Positions 1-6,221 of a DNA stretch of 8,019 nucleotides are shown here, piece after piece (position 1 is the stretch's first letter; each line of letters begins with the position of its first letter). Both the position numbers and the translations under genes were made by a program. Below the pieces are notes generated by a model. It ran no database searches and was not told where the DNA came from. It saw nothing but the letters and a program-made list of their open reading frames with translations. This DNA is from Planctomycetota bacterium (lineage in GTDB: Bacteria > Planctomycetota > Phycisphaerae > WQYP01): positions 1 through 8,019 of the forward strand of contig JAKBAC010000150.1 in the NCBI GenBank assembly GCA_021809365.1. Direction: 5' to 3'.

Positions 1-3000
1 GCGCGCCTGGGCCTGCGGATTGATGTCAAAACCATGCACATTGGTTTAACCGGTAAGACCACTCTGACCGATGTGCGTATTGGCCTGCCGCTGCGGCATT
101 GGCCGTTTGCACGCATTCCCAAGGTGACTATTTATCATCATGCTATTATCTGGCTGCTGCTGACTGGGCGGCTGGGGATCAGCAATATTTCTCTGGACAG
201 CCCGCGGGTGATTCTGCACCGGGGGGATGAAGGGCGATGGAACCTGCCGGCGGCGTGGCAGGACATACATGTGGCGTGGCGGGCGTGGAAACTGCGGCAC
301 CCCGGTAAGGATTTGGCGTCGGTGGGGTTGCCGCGCGTTGTGGTTCATCAAGGCACGCTGCTGCTGGAATTTACGCAGCAACCGGAAATGGCCATTGATC
401 ATATTGAATTCAAGGGCGTACCAACGAGTGCCCTGACGTGGCGGTTTTCATTAAATGCGGCCTCAACGCAAGTTCCCCAATCGCATTTGCTGGCACAGGG
501 TGTATTGGTACCGGGGCAATCCTGGCTGCACAGCATTCACGTGCAGGCCACGGGGCTGGGGCCGTGGCTCAAACGGTTGTGGCCGACGTGGAGCGGGGCG
601 GCATCGGTAAGCGCCCAATTGCGCGGGCGGGTGTTGCATAACATGCTGACTGAACGGGCCAATGACGTGCGCATCAATATTGGAAAATTTGCCCTGCATG
701 GCAATGCGCAAGCGCAGTATGCCGGAAATCATTGGCAGATTAATCCGGAAAATGTGGGTATTCGGGTGGGTTATTTAAGTGTACCGGTGAATATTTATCG
801 GGGAGAAATCTGGGCGGATAGCCGCGGATTTCATGTTAAATCGCTGCGGGCTGATCTGGCGGGCGGCGGGTTGCACCTGTCCGGTGTATTCAACCCGGCG
901 GAGGCGGCGGCATCGGTAACGGCGGCGTGGCATGGCATATCCATATTTGGAACGGAAATGCAAAGCGGCACGTTGATCGGGTCCTTAAGTTCGCCGTGGC
1001 CGGGCAGGCGTGTGGTGGGGGTGCATATTACCAGCAGCGGCCAGTGCAGCTACGGCGCGTGGAATACCGCAGCAACGCTTTCGGCACAGGGAAAATTCCA
1101 TGGCCTTATGAATTGGCAGCTTGAAGCACCGCAGCTTTCGTGGCAGCACACCAGACTGGTTACACTCAAGGGGTTACACGCCGCTGGAACCTTTAACGCC
1201 GGGCAGGTAACCGTTACCCACGGCACCCTGGCTTCCGATCCGTATTTAGCCCTGCACGGATTGTACAATCCGGCAGTGGGGCTTTGGCGGCTGCATCTGC
1301 GAGCCAGTGCGGCGAGCATTCCGGTGCTGAAGCTGCCGGCCAACGTGCATGTGCATGTTAGCGCTTACGGCAATTCCGGCGGCATGCAGTTGGAAAATCT
1401 GCTGGTGAAAAGTCCGGTTTGGAGTCTGGCAGCCAGCGGCAATTGTATATTTTCCGGGAATTATCCAACGCATCTGATTCTCACGGTCACAGGTATTCCC
1501 CTGGTGAATCAGGCAGCCAAAGCCAATGCCGGCTGGTCATTAGGCGGATTGATTTCCGGAAAACTCCTGGCGGATGGCGGGGTTATGCCGCTGGCGTTGC
1601 ATCTGGATGGCCGGCTGGCCGGCACGCACTTTACGGTGAATCATCATTTGCTGGCGCTGCCTCGGGTACATGTGGTGGGCCAACTGACCACGAAAAAAAT
1701 TATACTCTCCGCTGATCCAGTGGCGGTGCTGGGCGGGCAGGTCGCAGTGCGTTTTGACGCCAATACAGCCGGTCAGTTGGCGGGGCTGACCTTGAAAACA
1801 GAGCACATTTCCGCAGCGGCCGTGGCGGGGCTTCTCTTGCCTGCGCCGCCGGTGGGTTTGAGCGGTTATGCCGGCATGAATCTGAAAATCAGCGTGCCGG
1901 GACGCGATCTGCAAAGGACCAGCGTGCAGGGGGAAATATCGGTGGACCATCTGGTTATACCGGTTCCCAAAGGGCTGATCGCTCCGATTGATATCCTCCA
2001 CGGCAGTGCCACGCTTAGCTATAGCCACGGGCTGTTGTCGGTCAAACCGATCAAACTTATCGGTGCCGGCGCAACCGCTACCGCCAGCGCACACTGGAGT
2101 CAATTCAATCCGGCGGATATTGCTATGAAATTACACCTCTCGGATTGGCCCGCGACTATTCCATCCGTGCAGTTTGATACGCTGGTATCCGGTGCGCTAA
2201 CAGGAAGCTATAACTGGCGCAGCTCGGGCATCCACGGCACCGGTGATTTGAATGCGACGATATTCCAACATCTGTTACCCGTGGGCCTGGCGACCACGCA
2301 TGTGATTGCTACGGGGCGGATCATTTCCCTGACGCATGAGTCGTTGGATTTAGTGGGCAATACCCTGAAGGGCCAGGCGAGTTGGAATATGGATCAGCCA
2401 TTGAAAAGTTCCGGCGTATTTCAATGCCGCCTGCCGAACCCTAAACCCCTGCTGCTGGGATATGCCTGGGCGAAGGAACTGAAAGGAACATTTGCCGGCA
2501 ATATTATTCTGGGGCCGACGGTGGGCGCGCATCCGCTGGCACCGCTGGAATTGCAGATGAATCTTCGTGCACAGAAGGCGACGCTGGGCGCAATTGAGTT
2601 GGGTTCCCTGAACATGCACGCATTTATCAGCGATCATGCGATTTTGCTGGATCGATCTCAATTGGCATTTGCCGGTGGCACGATGCGCATGTGGGCGCGG
2701 GTTTCCCGGCATCACGGGGGCCTGCTTTCATCGGATACCAGCTTGACGTTTAATGATATTAATCTGGATCAACTTACCCGGACGGTGATTACGAAAGCAC
2801 GCCCCACACCGGGGCTGCTGTCGGGCCATCTTACAGCGGTGGCGTTATCGAATAACTGGCGTAATGCCATTGGTTCAGGTGAGTTGAAAATTTCGCAATC
2901 CAATTTGACCGGCTCAACGATCATGGCGTCGGTGTACCGGTTGATGAATGTGAGCCTGACGGGCCAAAAGCCCAGCGGTACCGGTGAAGCGCGGTGGCGG

Positions 3001-3345
3001 ATTGACGGCGGCAATGCGCAAATTACGTACCTGCATTATTTTGACCGGGGCGTAGAAGTTCTGGGAGCTGGGGAACTGGACAATATATGGGATATGCCCA
3101 GGAGTACACTAAAAGGATATGTCATCGGCACGGTGCGGCCGTTTAAGAACCTGCATATTCCATTTATCCCACAGGCCAAAGCCATTCTTAATGCGCTGGA
3201 ATCCAGTGTCAGCACCGTGCGTGTGGCGGGCACCTGGGCGCATCCGACCGCCACGCCGGTGGTGTTCAGGAATCTGGGAACTGCCATACAGGAAATATTT
3301 GTCAACGCCATCGTGGGCAATCCATCAAGCGCAAGCGGGCGGTGA
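1..3345 (+). CDS. AsmA/TamB/YhdP-like large envelope protein, 5'-truncated by the window
   Basis: The frame is open from base 1 with no stop before the TGA at 3343-3345, so at least 1114 codons are present and the true start lies upstream. The first in-window ATG (34) is probably internal. Near the N-terminal end of the visible part are the typical AsmA-family phrases: a 'LTDVRIGLPLR' strand, then 'ISLDSPRVILHR' followed by 'GRWNLP' (about bases 180-255). The rest is long runs of short amphipathic beta strands with many Gly, Leu, Val and His and few charged residues, as expected for the repeating beta-groove of AsmA/TamB/YhdP bridge proteins. The C-terminal section ('KGYVIGTVRPFKNL', 'VAGTWAHPTATPVVF') fits the end of AsmA-like C-terminal domains. 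The family spans the periplasm and is linked to phospholipid transport to the outer membrane; that role is family knowledge, not visible here. The signal anchor is outside the window. It ends 25 bp from the convergent decarboxylase gene with no clear terminator between them. Confidence 0.8.
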   Translation, partial: ARLGLRIDVKTMHIGLTGKTTLTDVRIGLPLRHWPFARIPKVTIYHHAIIWLLLTGRLGISNISLDSPRVILHRGDEGRWNLPAAWQDIHVAWRAWKLRHPGKDLASVGLPRVVVHQGTLLLEFTQQPEMAIDHIEFKGVPTSALTWRFSLNAASTQVPQSHLLAQGVLVPGQSWLHSIHVQATGLGPWLKRLWPTWSGAASVSAQLRGRVLHNMLTERANDVRINIGKFALHGNAQAQYAGNHWQINPENVGIRVGYLSVPVNIYRGEIWADSRGFHVKSLRADLAGGGLHLSGVFNPAEAAASVTAAWHGISIFGTEMQSGTLIGSLSSPWPGRRVVGVHITSSGQCSYGAWNTAATLSAQGKFHGLMNWQLEAPQLSWQHTRLVTLKGLHAAGTFNAGQVTVTHGTLASDPYLALHGLYNPAVGLWRLHLRASAASIPVLKLPANVHVHVSAYGNSGGMQLENLLVKSPVWSLAASGNCIFSGNYPTHLILTVTGIPLVNQAAKANAGWSLGGLISGKLLADGGVMPLALHLDGRLAGTHFTVNHHLLALPRVHVVGQLTTKKIILSADPVAVLGGQVAVRFDANTAGQLAGLTLKTEHISAAAVAGLLLPAPPVGLSGYAGMNLKISVPGRDLQRTSVQGEISVDHLVIPVPKGLIAPIDILHGSATLSYSHGLLSVKPIKLIGAGATATASAHWSQFNPADIAMKLHLSDWPATIPSVQFDTLVSGALTGSYNWRSSGIHGTGDLNATIFQHLLPVGLATTHVIATGRIISLTHESLDLVGNTLKGQASWNMDQPLKSSGVFQCRLPNPKPLLLGYAWAKELKGTFAGNIILGPTVGAHPLAPLELQMNLRAQKATLGAIELGSLNMHAFISDHAILLDRSQLAFAGGTMRMWARVSRHHGGLLSSDTSLTFNDINLDQLTRTVITKARPTPGLLSGHLTAVALSNNWRNAIGSGELKISQSNLTGSTIMASVYRLMNVSLTGQKPSGTGEARWRIDGGNAQITYLHYFDRGVEVLGAGELDNIWDMPRSTLKGYVIGTVRPFKNLHIPFIPQAKAILNALESSVSTVRVAGTWAHPTATPVVFRNLGTAIQEIFVNAIVGNPSSASGR

Positions 3346-3370
3346 GCTGCGGAGGGGGAGATGGTGGGCG

Positions 3371-3931
3371 TTACATCAGAAATACGGCGGCGGCGACGAC
3401 GCTGTTCCAGAGACCGTTTTTATCACCTTCTGCGGTCTGTACAATGTTGCGCGTGCGGACGATATTGCCGCTCATGCGGTAAATTTCTTTGCGTTCGTCG
3501 TAGTTGTATTGCGGATCAAATTCAATGCCCAGGGTGGTGGCCAGCATGGTGGCGGCCATATCTTCAACATAATCGCCGATTTTTTCTTCCGTCATACCAA
3601 AGCCGTGATGCTCGCTGATGTAGCCGTACTGATCACGTATGGGCAGGGCCACGCCGATGCCGGCGCACAGCAGGCGGTTGGGTTCATCGCTGCTGGATTC
3701 GCTGATAACGGCGAAGGCGACCTGGCCTGGCGAAAGTTCCCGGATGGCTTCGGTGACGGGGATGATCTTGCAGCGTGCCGGGAAGATACCTGATACTTGT
3801 ACAAGATTATATTTCTCAATACCTGCATGTCTGAAAGCCAGTTCCAGAGATTGGGCTTTGTAGCGGTGGCGGCCTACGCCTTTGGTGAAAAATACACGGC
3901 TGGGAATGGGTGTTGTCCAGGGGTGGGCCAT
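3371..3931 (-). CDS. pdaD: Pyruvoyl-dependent arginine decarboxylase homologue (PdaD family) lacking the pyruvoyl-forming serine
   Basis: The 186-aa product has the full length usual for the family. PvlArgDC/PdaD enzymes decarboxylate arginine to agmatine for polyamine synthesis. Family signatures in order are 'VFFTKGVGRH' (about residues 13-22), 'AGIEKYNLVQVS' (36-47), 'PNRLLCAGIGVALP' (84-97), 'GYISEHHGFG' (103-112), 'ATTLGIEFDP' and 'IYRMSG'. Glu107 aligns with the catalytic Glu of the Methanocaldococcus jannaschii enzyme (E109). The oddity is at residues 47-48: known enzymes self-cleave at Ser-Ser (Thr-Ser in Chlamydia), the second Ser becoming the pyruvoyl group, but here the pair is Ser-Gly (TCA GGT, bases 3788-3793). 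Glycine cannot form pyruvate by this serinolysis, so activity is doubtful. I chose the ATG at 3931 because GGAGGT (3939-3944) sits 7 nt upstream; an in-frame TTG at 3946 overlaps that site and is unlikely. Family membership is near certain; enzymatic function is not. Confidence 0.88.
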   Translation of the reverse strand: MAHPWTTPIPSRVFFTKGVGRHRYKAQSLELAFRHAGIEKYNLVQVSGIFPARCKIIPVTEAIRELSPGQVAFAVISESSSDEPNRLLCAGIGVALPIRDQYGYISEHHGFGMTEEKIGDYVEDMAATMLATTLGIEFDPQYNYDERKEIYRMSGNIVRTRNIVQTAEGDKNGLWNSVVAAAVFLM

Positions 3932-3938
3932 CGGGTAA

Positions 3939-3961
3939 ACCTCCAAAAATAGAGGACTATA
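3939..3961 (-). promoter_or_regulatory. Extended -10 promoter and ribosome binding site of the decarboxylase homologue
   Basis: On the minus strand the sequence TGCTATAGT gives an extended -10 (TATAGT at 3956-3961, preceded by TGC). No clear -35 is visible. The predicted start of transcription is near 3949, giving a leader of only about 18 nt. Inside it, GGAGGT (3939-3944) is an excellent Shine-Dalgarno site 7 nt before the ATG at 3931, which fixes the translation start. Confidence 0.5.
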
Positions 3962-4051
3962 GCATACCCGCCGCGGGGTCAGGATTCATCTTTTTGCGAT
4001 TCCGCGGGTGGGATGGGAAACCGATAAAATGAGAAAATTTATATTTTTCAG

Positions 4052-4079
4052 TTGCATACTGTGAAAAAAGGCTTATTTT
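4052..4079 (+). promoter_or_regulatory. Possible sigma-70-type promoter for the HU gene
   Basis: TTGCAT (4052-4057) and TATTTT (4074-4079) are spaced 16 bp apart inside a markedly AT-rich stretch (about 4025-4090) that contrasts with the GC-rich surroundings. Each hexamer matches the consensus only partly. The predicted transcription start near 4086 falls just before the hairpin leader at 4094. The call rests on position and base composition as much as on the hexamers. Confidence 0.35.
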
Positions 4080-4093
4080 ATTGATTAATCGTA

Positions 4094-4145
4094 TTGCAGG
4101 GACGGATATATTTTCCGGCGGTGGAACTCCGGCCGTATCCTGCAA
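4094..4145 (+). promoter_or_regulatory. Structured 5' leader hairpin upstream of HU
   Basis: TTGCAGG (4094-4100) is perfectly complementary to CCTGCAA (4139-4145), and ACGG (4102-4105) pairs with CCGT (4133-4136) across a 1x2 internal loop. Inside these, CCGG (4115-4118) can pair with CCGG (4129-4132). The hairpin ends 16 nt before the HU Shine-Dalgarno site. An alternative pairing, CAGGG (4097-4101) with CCCTG (4146-4150), competes with the main stem, so two conformations are possible. It could be an mRNA stabiliser, an autoregulatory site or an operator. It matches no riboswitch class I recognise. Confidence 0.4.
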
Positions 4146-4173
4146 CCCTGTCCGCCATAGTAAGGAGATGTTT

Positions 4174-4479
4174 ATGGCCAAGTCCCTCACCAAGTCTCAG
4201 ACCGCCGCGAAGCTCGCGGAGCTGGTCGCCAAGGAAACCGGGTCTGAAATGACCAAGAAGCAGGCCGTTGCGGCTTTGGACTGCATGGCTCAACTTGCTT
4301 ACAAGGAAGCCAAGAACAAGTTCACCATCCCCGGCTTGGGCAAGCTGGTACTGGTGAACACCAAGAAGCGCATGGGCCGCAATCCCCAAACCGGCGAGCC
4401 AATCGAAATTCCCGCCCGCCGCAAGGTTAAATTCCGCGTGGCCAAAGCCGCCAAGGATGCGATCCTGGGCGGAAAATAA
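4174..4479 (+). CDS. HU-family nucleoid DNA-binding protein
   Basis: The 101-aa basic protein belongs to the HU/IHF family, histone-like dimers that bend and compact DNA. The helical dimerisation part covers about residues 1-48 and contains 'LTKSQTAAKLAELVAKETG'. The turn 'FTIPGLGKLVLV' (50-61) leads into the beta-arm 'RMGRNPQTGEPIEIPA' (66-81). Pro71 in 'RNP' matches the proline that intercalates into DNA in HU. The C-terminal 'VKFRVAKAAKDAI' is the usual end. It is slightly longer than E. coli HU (90 aa). The ATG at 4174 has AAGGAG (4162-4167) 6 nt upstream; an in-frame TTG at 4081 would add 31 residues unrelated to HU and is rejected. Lysine codons are strongly biased (14 of 17 are AAG), unlike the neighbouring genes, which suggests high expression. 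HU and IHF-like roles cannot be separated from sequence alone. It is a single-gene unit with its own leader and terminator. Confidence 0.95.
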   Translation: MAKSLTKSQTAAKLAELVAKETGSEMTKKQAVAALDCMAQLAYKEAKNKFTIPGLGKLVLVNTKKRMGRNPQTGEPIEIPARRKVKFRVAKAAKDAILGGK

Positions 4480-4489
4480 TCGTGCTGCC

Positions 4490-4525
4490 CCGCAGCGGAT
4501 GTTACTTACGTAATATCCGCTGCGG
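4490..4525 (+). repeat. 16-bp near-perfect hairpin just downstream of HU
   Basis: The left arm (4490-4505) and right arm (4510-4525) pair over 16 bp with one G-U pair and a 4-base loop, TTAC. It begins 10 bp after the HU stop codon. No T-run follows, so it is not a standard intrinsic terminator. It may protect the 3' end of an abundant HU transcript from exonucleases, act with the T-tailed hairpin further on, or be a protein-binding palindrome. Confidence 0.6.
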
Positions 4526-4566
4526 AGCCCACTGAGCCGCACCTTGGCTCGTGGATCACGAGATTC

Positions 4567-4615
4567 AAAACAGAACTCCTGACCGCTTTCCCAGCGGGGG
4601 AGTTTTGTTTTTTTA
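4567..4615 (+). terminator. Rho-independent terminator downstream of HU
   Basis: The arm 4567-4579 pairs with 4599-4611; its core is AACTCC/GGAGTT. An inner stem CCGCT (4583-4587)/AGCGG (4593-4597) closes a TTCCC loop. A T-rich run (TTTTGTTTTTTT, 4603-4614) follows the core stem. The left arm begins with AAAA, so the structure could also stop transcription arriving on the minus strand from the ASCH gene. It closes the HU transcription unit about 90 bp after the stop codon. Confidence 0.8.
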
Positions 4616-4692
4616 TTCTTTTTCAGGGCCGTGTGACTTGCAGCGTTGCCTATCGCCCCGCTGGGTGGTAAGGCGTTATCCGTTTATGAGAT

Positions 4693-4723
4693 TTCACCAC
4701 CGGCAGAGCCGGCGGCTTTGTGA
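4693..4723 (+). repeat. GC-rich hairpin repeat, copy 1 (REP-like)
   Basis: This 31-bp element matches the copy at 6222-6253 in the same orientation, with two substitutions and one missing base. Its core folds as CCACCGGC-AGA-GCCGGCGG (4697-4715) with one A-C mismatch and a 3-base loop, and it ends in TTTGTGA. It lies 25 bp beyond the stop codon of the ASCH gene, at the 3' edge of the three-gene cassette. The size, the GC-rich stem and the dispersed copies resemble REP-type repeats mobilised by RAYT transposases; no transposase is visible in the window. Confidence 0.65.
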
Positions 4724-4748
4724 GGCGCGGCAGGGCGAGAATACCATG

Positions 4749-5288
4749 CTACGGCTGGTTTATGGGTGACTGAGTGATCACCCAGGTGCGCAGTAATTGG
4801 CGCTGCGGGGTGGACATACATCCGTCCTGCTGCAAGGCCGTTGCGGGTTCAGCGGCCGGCCTGTTGGCTAAAGGTGCGGCGCGAGGCTTAGGTTTTCGCG
4901 CGGTTTTTACGAGTGGTGCCGGGGATCTGGTAATTTCTTGGGCGCGGGCGGATGGAGAAGCGGCTGGAGAAGGCATTGGCGCGGATGATTCCATGGGCCA
5001 TTGGAACACAACGCGGTAGAGCCGCTTGCCGGGCGGGACTTGCGGGTAATTCCGCTTGAGTTCAGCCAGAAGTTCTTCCAGGGTATCAAAGCCATCATCG
5101 CGGGCATCATTCAGGGTTAAAGATTCGTACCCCGCTAACTCATCCACGCGCAAGATCTTCATTTTGCCCAGCCCCGGTGTAAAGCTGATCTGCCCGGGAA
5201 ATACGATGGGGCGTGTCCAGTAACGGATCGTCTGTCGCTTTTTGCCGGCTCGGACCAGATCCACGAGATGTTTTTTCAATAATAGCAT
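4749..5288 (-). CDS. ASCH-domain protein with Pro/Ala-rich C-terminal tail
   Basis: The product is 179 aa from the ATG at 5288. Residues about 1-97 look like an ASCH domain (PUA-like beta-barrel fold thought to bind RNA or modified nucleotides). The diagnostic stretch 'LVRAGKKRQTIRYW' (11-24) matches the G-K-K-x-x-T-I-R pattern. It is followed by 'PGQISFTPG', 'ILRVDELAGYESLTLNDA', 'GFDTLEELLAEL' and 'RLYRVVFQW'. Residues about 98-179 are rich in Pro, Ala, Ser and Arg, with no recognisable fold, probably disordered. An upstream in-frame TTG (5300) would add four residues; neither start has a good Shine-Dalgarno site, so translation is probably coupled to the PIN gene, which stops 21 nt upstream. 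The two genes share one reading frame separated only by the PIN gene's TGA (5310-5312). Its biochemical role is unknown; it may be a cassette partner or a passenger. Confidence 0.72.
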   Translation of the reverse strand: MLLLKKHLVDLVRAGKKRQTIRYWTRPIVFPGQISFTPGLGKMKILRVDELAGYESLTLNDARDDGFDTLEELLAELKRNYPQVPPGKRLYRVVFQWPMESSAPMPSPAASPSARAQEITRSPAPLVKTARKPKPRAAPLANRPAAEPATALQQDGCMSTPQRQLLRTWVITQSPINQP

Positions 5289-5309
5289 AAGACGTACCAA
5301 AAAACACGA

Positions 5310-5759
5310 TCAAGGCGCGACGGGGCGCAGGGGAATTCCCCTCCTGCGGCAAACATCCGAAAAGTCCCCGGGATTGAAGGTAACAAGCTCATAAATCCGG
5401 TGCTGCGGGTCACCGAGGACCAGACGCACGACCATATCGACCACACTGATATGGCGTTTATTGTTACGCGCCAAATCCATTGCTGATTGTAACGCCTGCT
5501 CGCGGTATGGCGCGTCGTCAATTGTCCGAATGCGTTGCTGCTTAATAACACCCAGGAAAGATTCAACCCATCCGGCATTCTTGACAAAGCGCGTCCGAAG
5601 TAGTTCGTAGTGCAGCGGCCAAGGAAATGCGAACGTGCCCAATGCCGATTGCTGCATGATGTCCGCGGCGTCGCCGTGGTGTTGGTCGCTTTTATCGTAA
5701 AGCGCGATCCAAAAGCCGGTGTCAGCCAAGACTAAACGATTCGTCTTAACCCTCGTCAA
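5310..5759 (-). CDS. PIN-domain ribonuclease-like protein (VapC-like toxin candidate)
   Basis: The 149-aa product has the order of acidic residues typical of PIN domains: Asp13 in 'LADTGFWIALYDKSDQHH', Glu52 in 'LHYELLRTRF', Asp108 in 'ISVVDMVVRLVL', and a fourth site in 'LVTFNPGDFSDV' where Asp132 is the likely acid. The family cleaves RNA with Mg2+/Mn2+; many members are VapC toxins that cut tRNA or rRNA. I prefer the TTG at 5759 because GGGGAG lies 7 nt upstream. A GTG at 5774, in the same frame, would give 154 aa but has no Shine-Dalgarno site. With the TTG start it overlaps the upstream Cas2-like gene by 14 bp, so the two are probably translationally coupled. No classic VapB-type antitoxin (AbrB, RHH or Phd) is adjacent; the upstream small protein takes that position. 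Confidence 0.78.
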   Translation of the reverse strand: MTRVKTNRLVLADTGFWIALYDKSDQHHGDAADIMQQSALGTFAFPWPLHYELLRTRFVKNAGWVESFLGVIKQQRIRTIDDAPYREQALQSAMDLARNNKRHISVVDMVVRLVLGDPQHRIYELVTFNPGDFSDVCRRRGIPLRPVAP

Positions 5760-6072
5760 CGGCGGACTCCCCACTCATTGCGTAGCCAGTCCAAGGCGCT
5801 GACTTTTTCCGGCCGCCAATTATGAACTTGCCCTTGTACTTATTTTGCGGGTCTTGGAAAATCAGGTAAATGCGATCCCGGTTGCGCAGCTTCACGAACT
5901 TTTTCAAATCCAGTTTGACGGAATGCTCAATTCCTCCGGCTGCCTTACTCCATAGCAATGACGCGCAACTGTCGCAGCACTCAACCGCCTCGTGCGTGTC
6001 CAGCCACCGATAAAGGCCCTCGTAATCACCGTCTACCCCCAGATCATAGGAAACCCAAATACGGTTCGCCAT
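5746..6072 (-). CDS. Small Cas2/VapD-like ('SinR family') protein, candidate partner of the PIN toxin
   Basis: The 108-aa product begins 'MANRIWVSYDLGVDGDYEGL', whose first strand ending in Tyr-Asp (Y9-D10) resembles the start of Cas2/VapD ferredoxin-like proteins. It continues with 'WLDTHEAVECCDSCASLLW', a strand 'RDRIYLIFQD', and a basic end 'GKFIIGGRKKSAPWTGYA'. I recognise this as the small family often labelled 'SinR family protein' in databases; that label is not evidence of a SinR-type regulator. The ATG at 6072 has a strong AAGGAG (6080-6085) 7 nt upstream. It is the first gene of the cassette and runs into the PIN gene by a short overlap, the usual position of an antitoxin. Whether it is an antitoxin, a nuclease or a structural partner is not visible. 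There is no cas1 or CRISPR array, so a CRISPR role is unlikely. Confidence 0.6.
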   Translation of the reverse strand: MANRIWVSYDLGVDGDYEGLYRWLDTHEAVECCDSCASLLWSKAAGGIEHSVKLDLKKFVKLRNRDRIYLIFQDPQNKYKGKFIIGGRKKSAPWTGYAMSGESAVDEG

Positions 6073-6079
6073 AGCGAAA

Positions 6080-6107
6080 CTCCTTTTTTCAGCACGATGG
6101 CATTATA
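6080..6107 (-). promoter_or_regulatory. Probable promoter and ribosome binding site of the Cas2-like/PIN/ASCH cassette
   Basis: A perfect TATAAT lies on the minus strand at 6102-6107, with no convincing -35. AAGGAG (6080-6085) sits 7 nt before the ATG at 6072. Transcription would start near 6095, giving a leader of about 23 nt. No later promoter is apparent between the three genes, so they are probably one operon. Confidence 0.5.
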
Positions 6108-6221
6108 TCCATTTTATTATTTGAAGTCGCGGCAGTTTTTCCGGGCGGGATCGAAGTAACGCTACATCAGAAACAAATTGCACCGTTTGGTCCAGCGGCA
6201 GCGGGGTGCGATCCAAGTGCG

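Noticed and set aside
1540..2103. 187-codon open frame on the minus strand inside the AsmA-like gene
   Set aside because: Its protein is rich in Arg, Gln, His and Cys with no recognisable domain; this is typical of an antisense shadow of a GC-rich gene.
3119..3793. 224-codon open frame on the plus strand across the end of asmA and the decarboxylase gene
   Set aside because: It overlaps two well-supported genes, and its product has no family features.
3932..3946. TTG start at 3946 for the decarboxylase homologue
   Set aside because: It overlaps the Shine-Dalgarno site GGAGGT that is correctly placed for the ATG at 3931.
4081..4173. N-terminal extension of HU from a TTG at 4081
   Set aside because: It would add 31 residues with no HU similarity and translate the structured leader; AAGGAG at 4162-4167 fits the ATG at 4174.
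5746..6072. CRISPR-Cas adaptation module, because of the Cas2-like protein
   Set aside because: There is no cas1, no other cas gene and no regularly spaced repeat array; the Cas2-like fold is shared with VapD-type toxin proteins.
3368..6176. Short match CG(T/C)TACATCAGAAA at 3369-3382 and near 6162-6175
   Set aside because: A 13-of-14 match is expected by chance in 8 kb, and one copy lies in the coding end of the decarboxylase gene.
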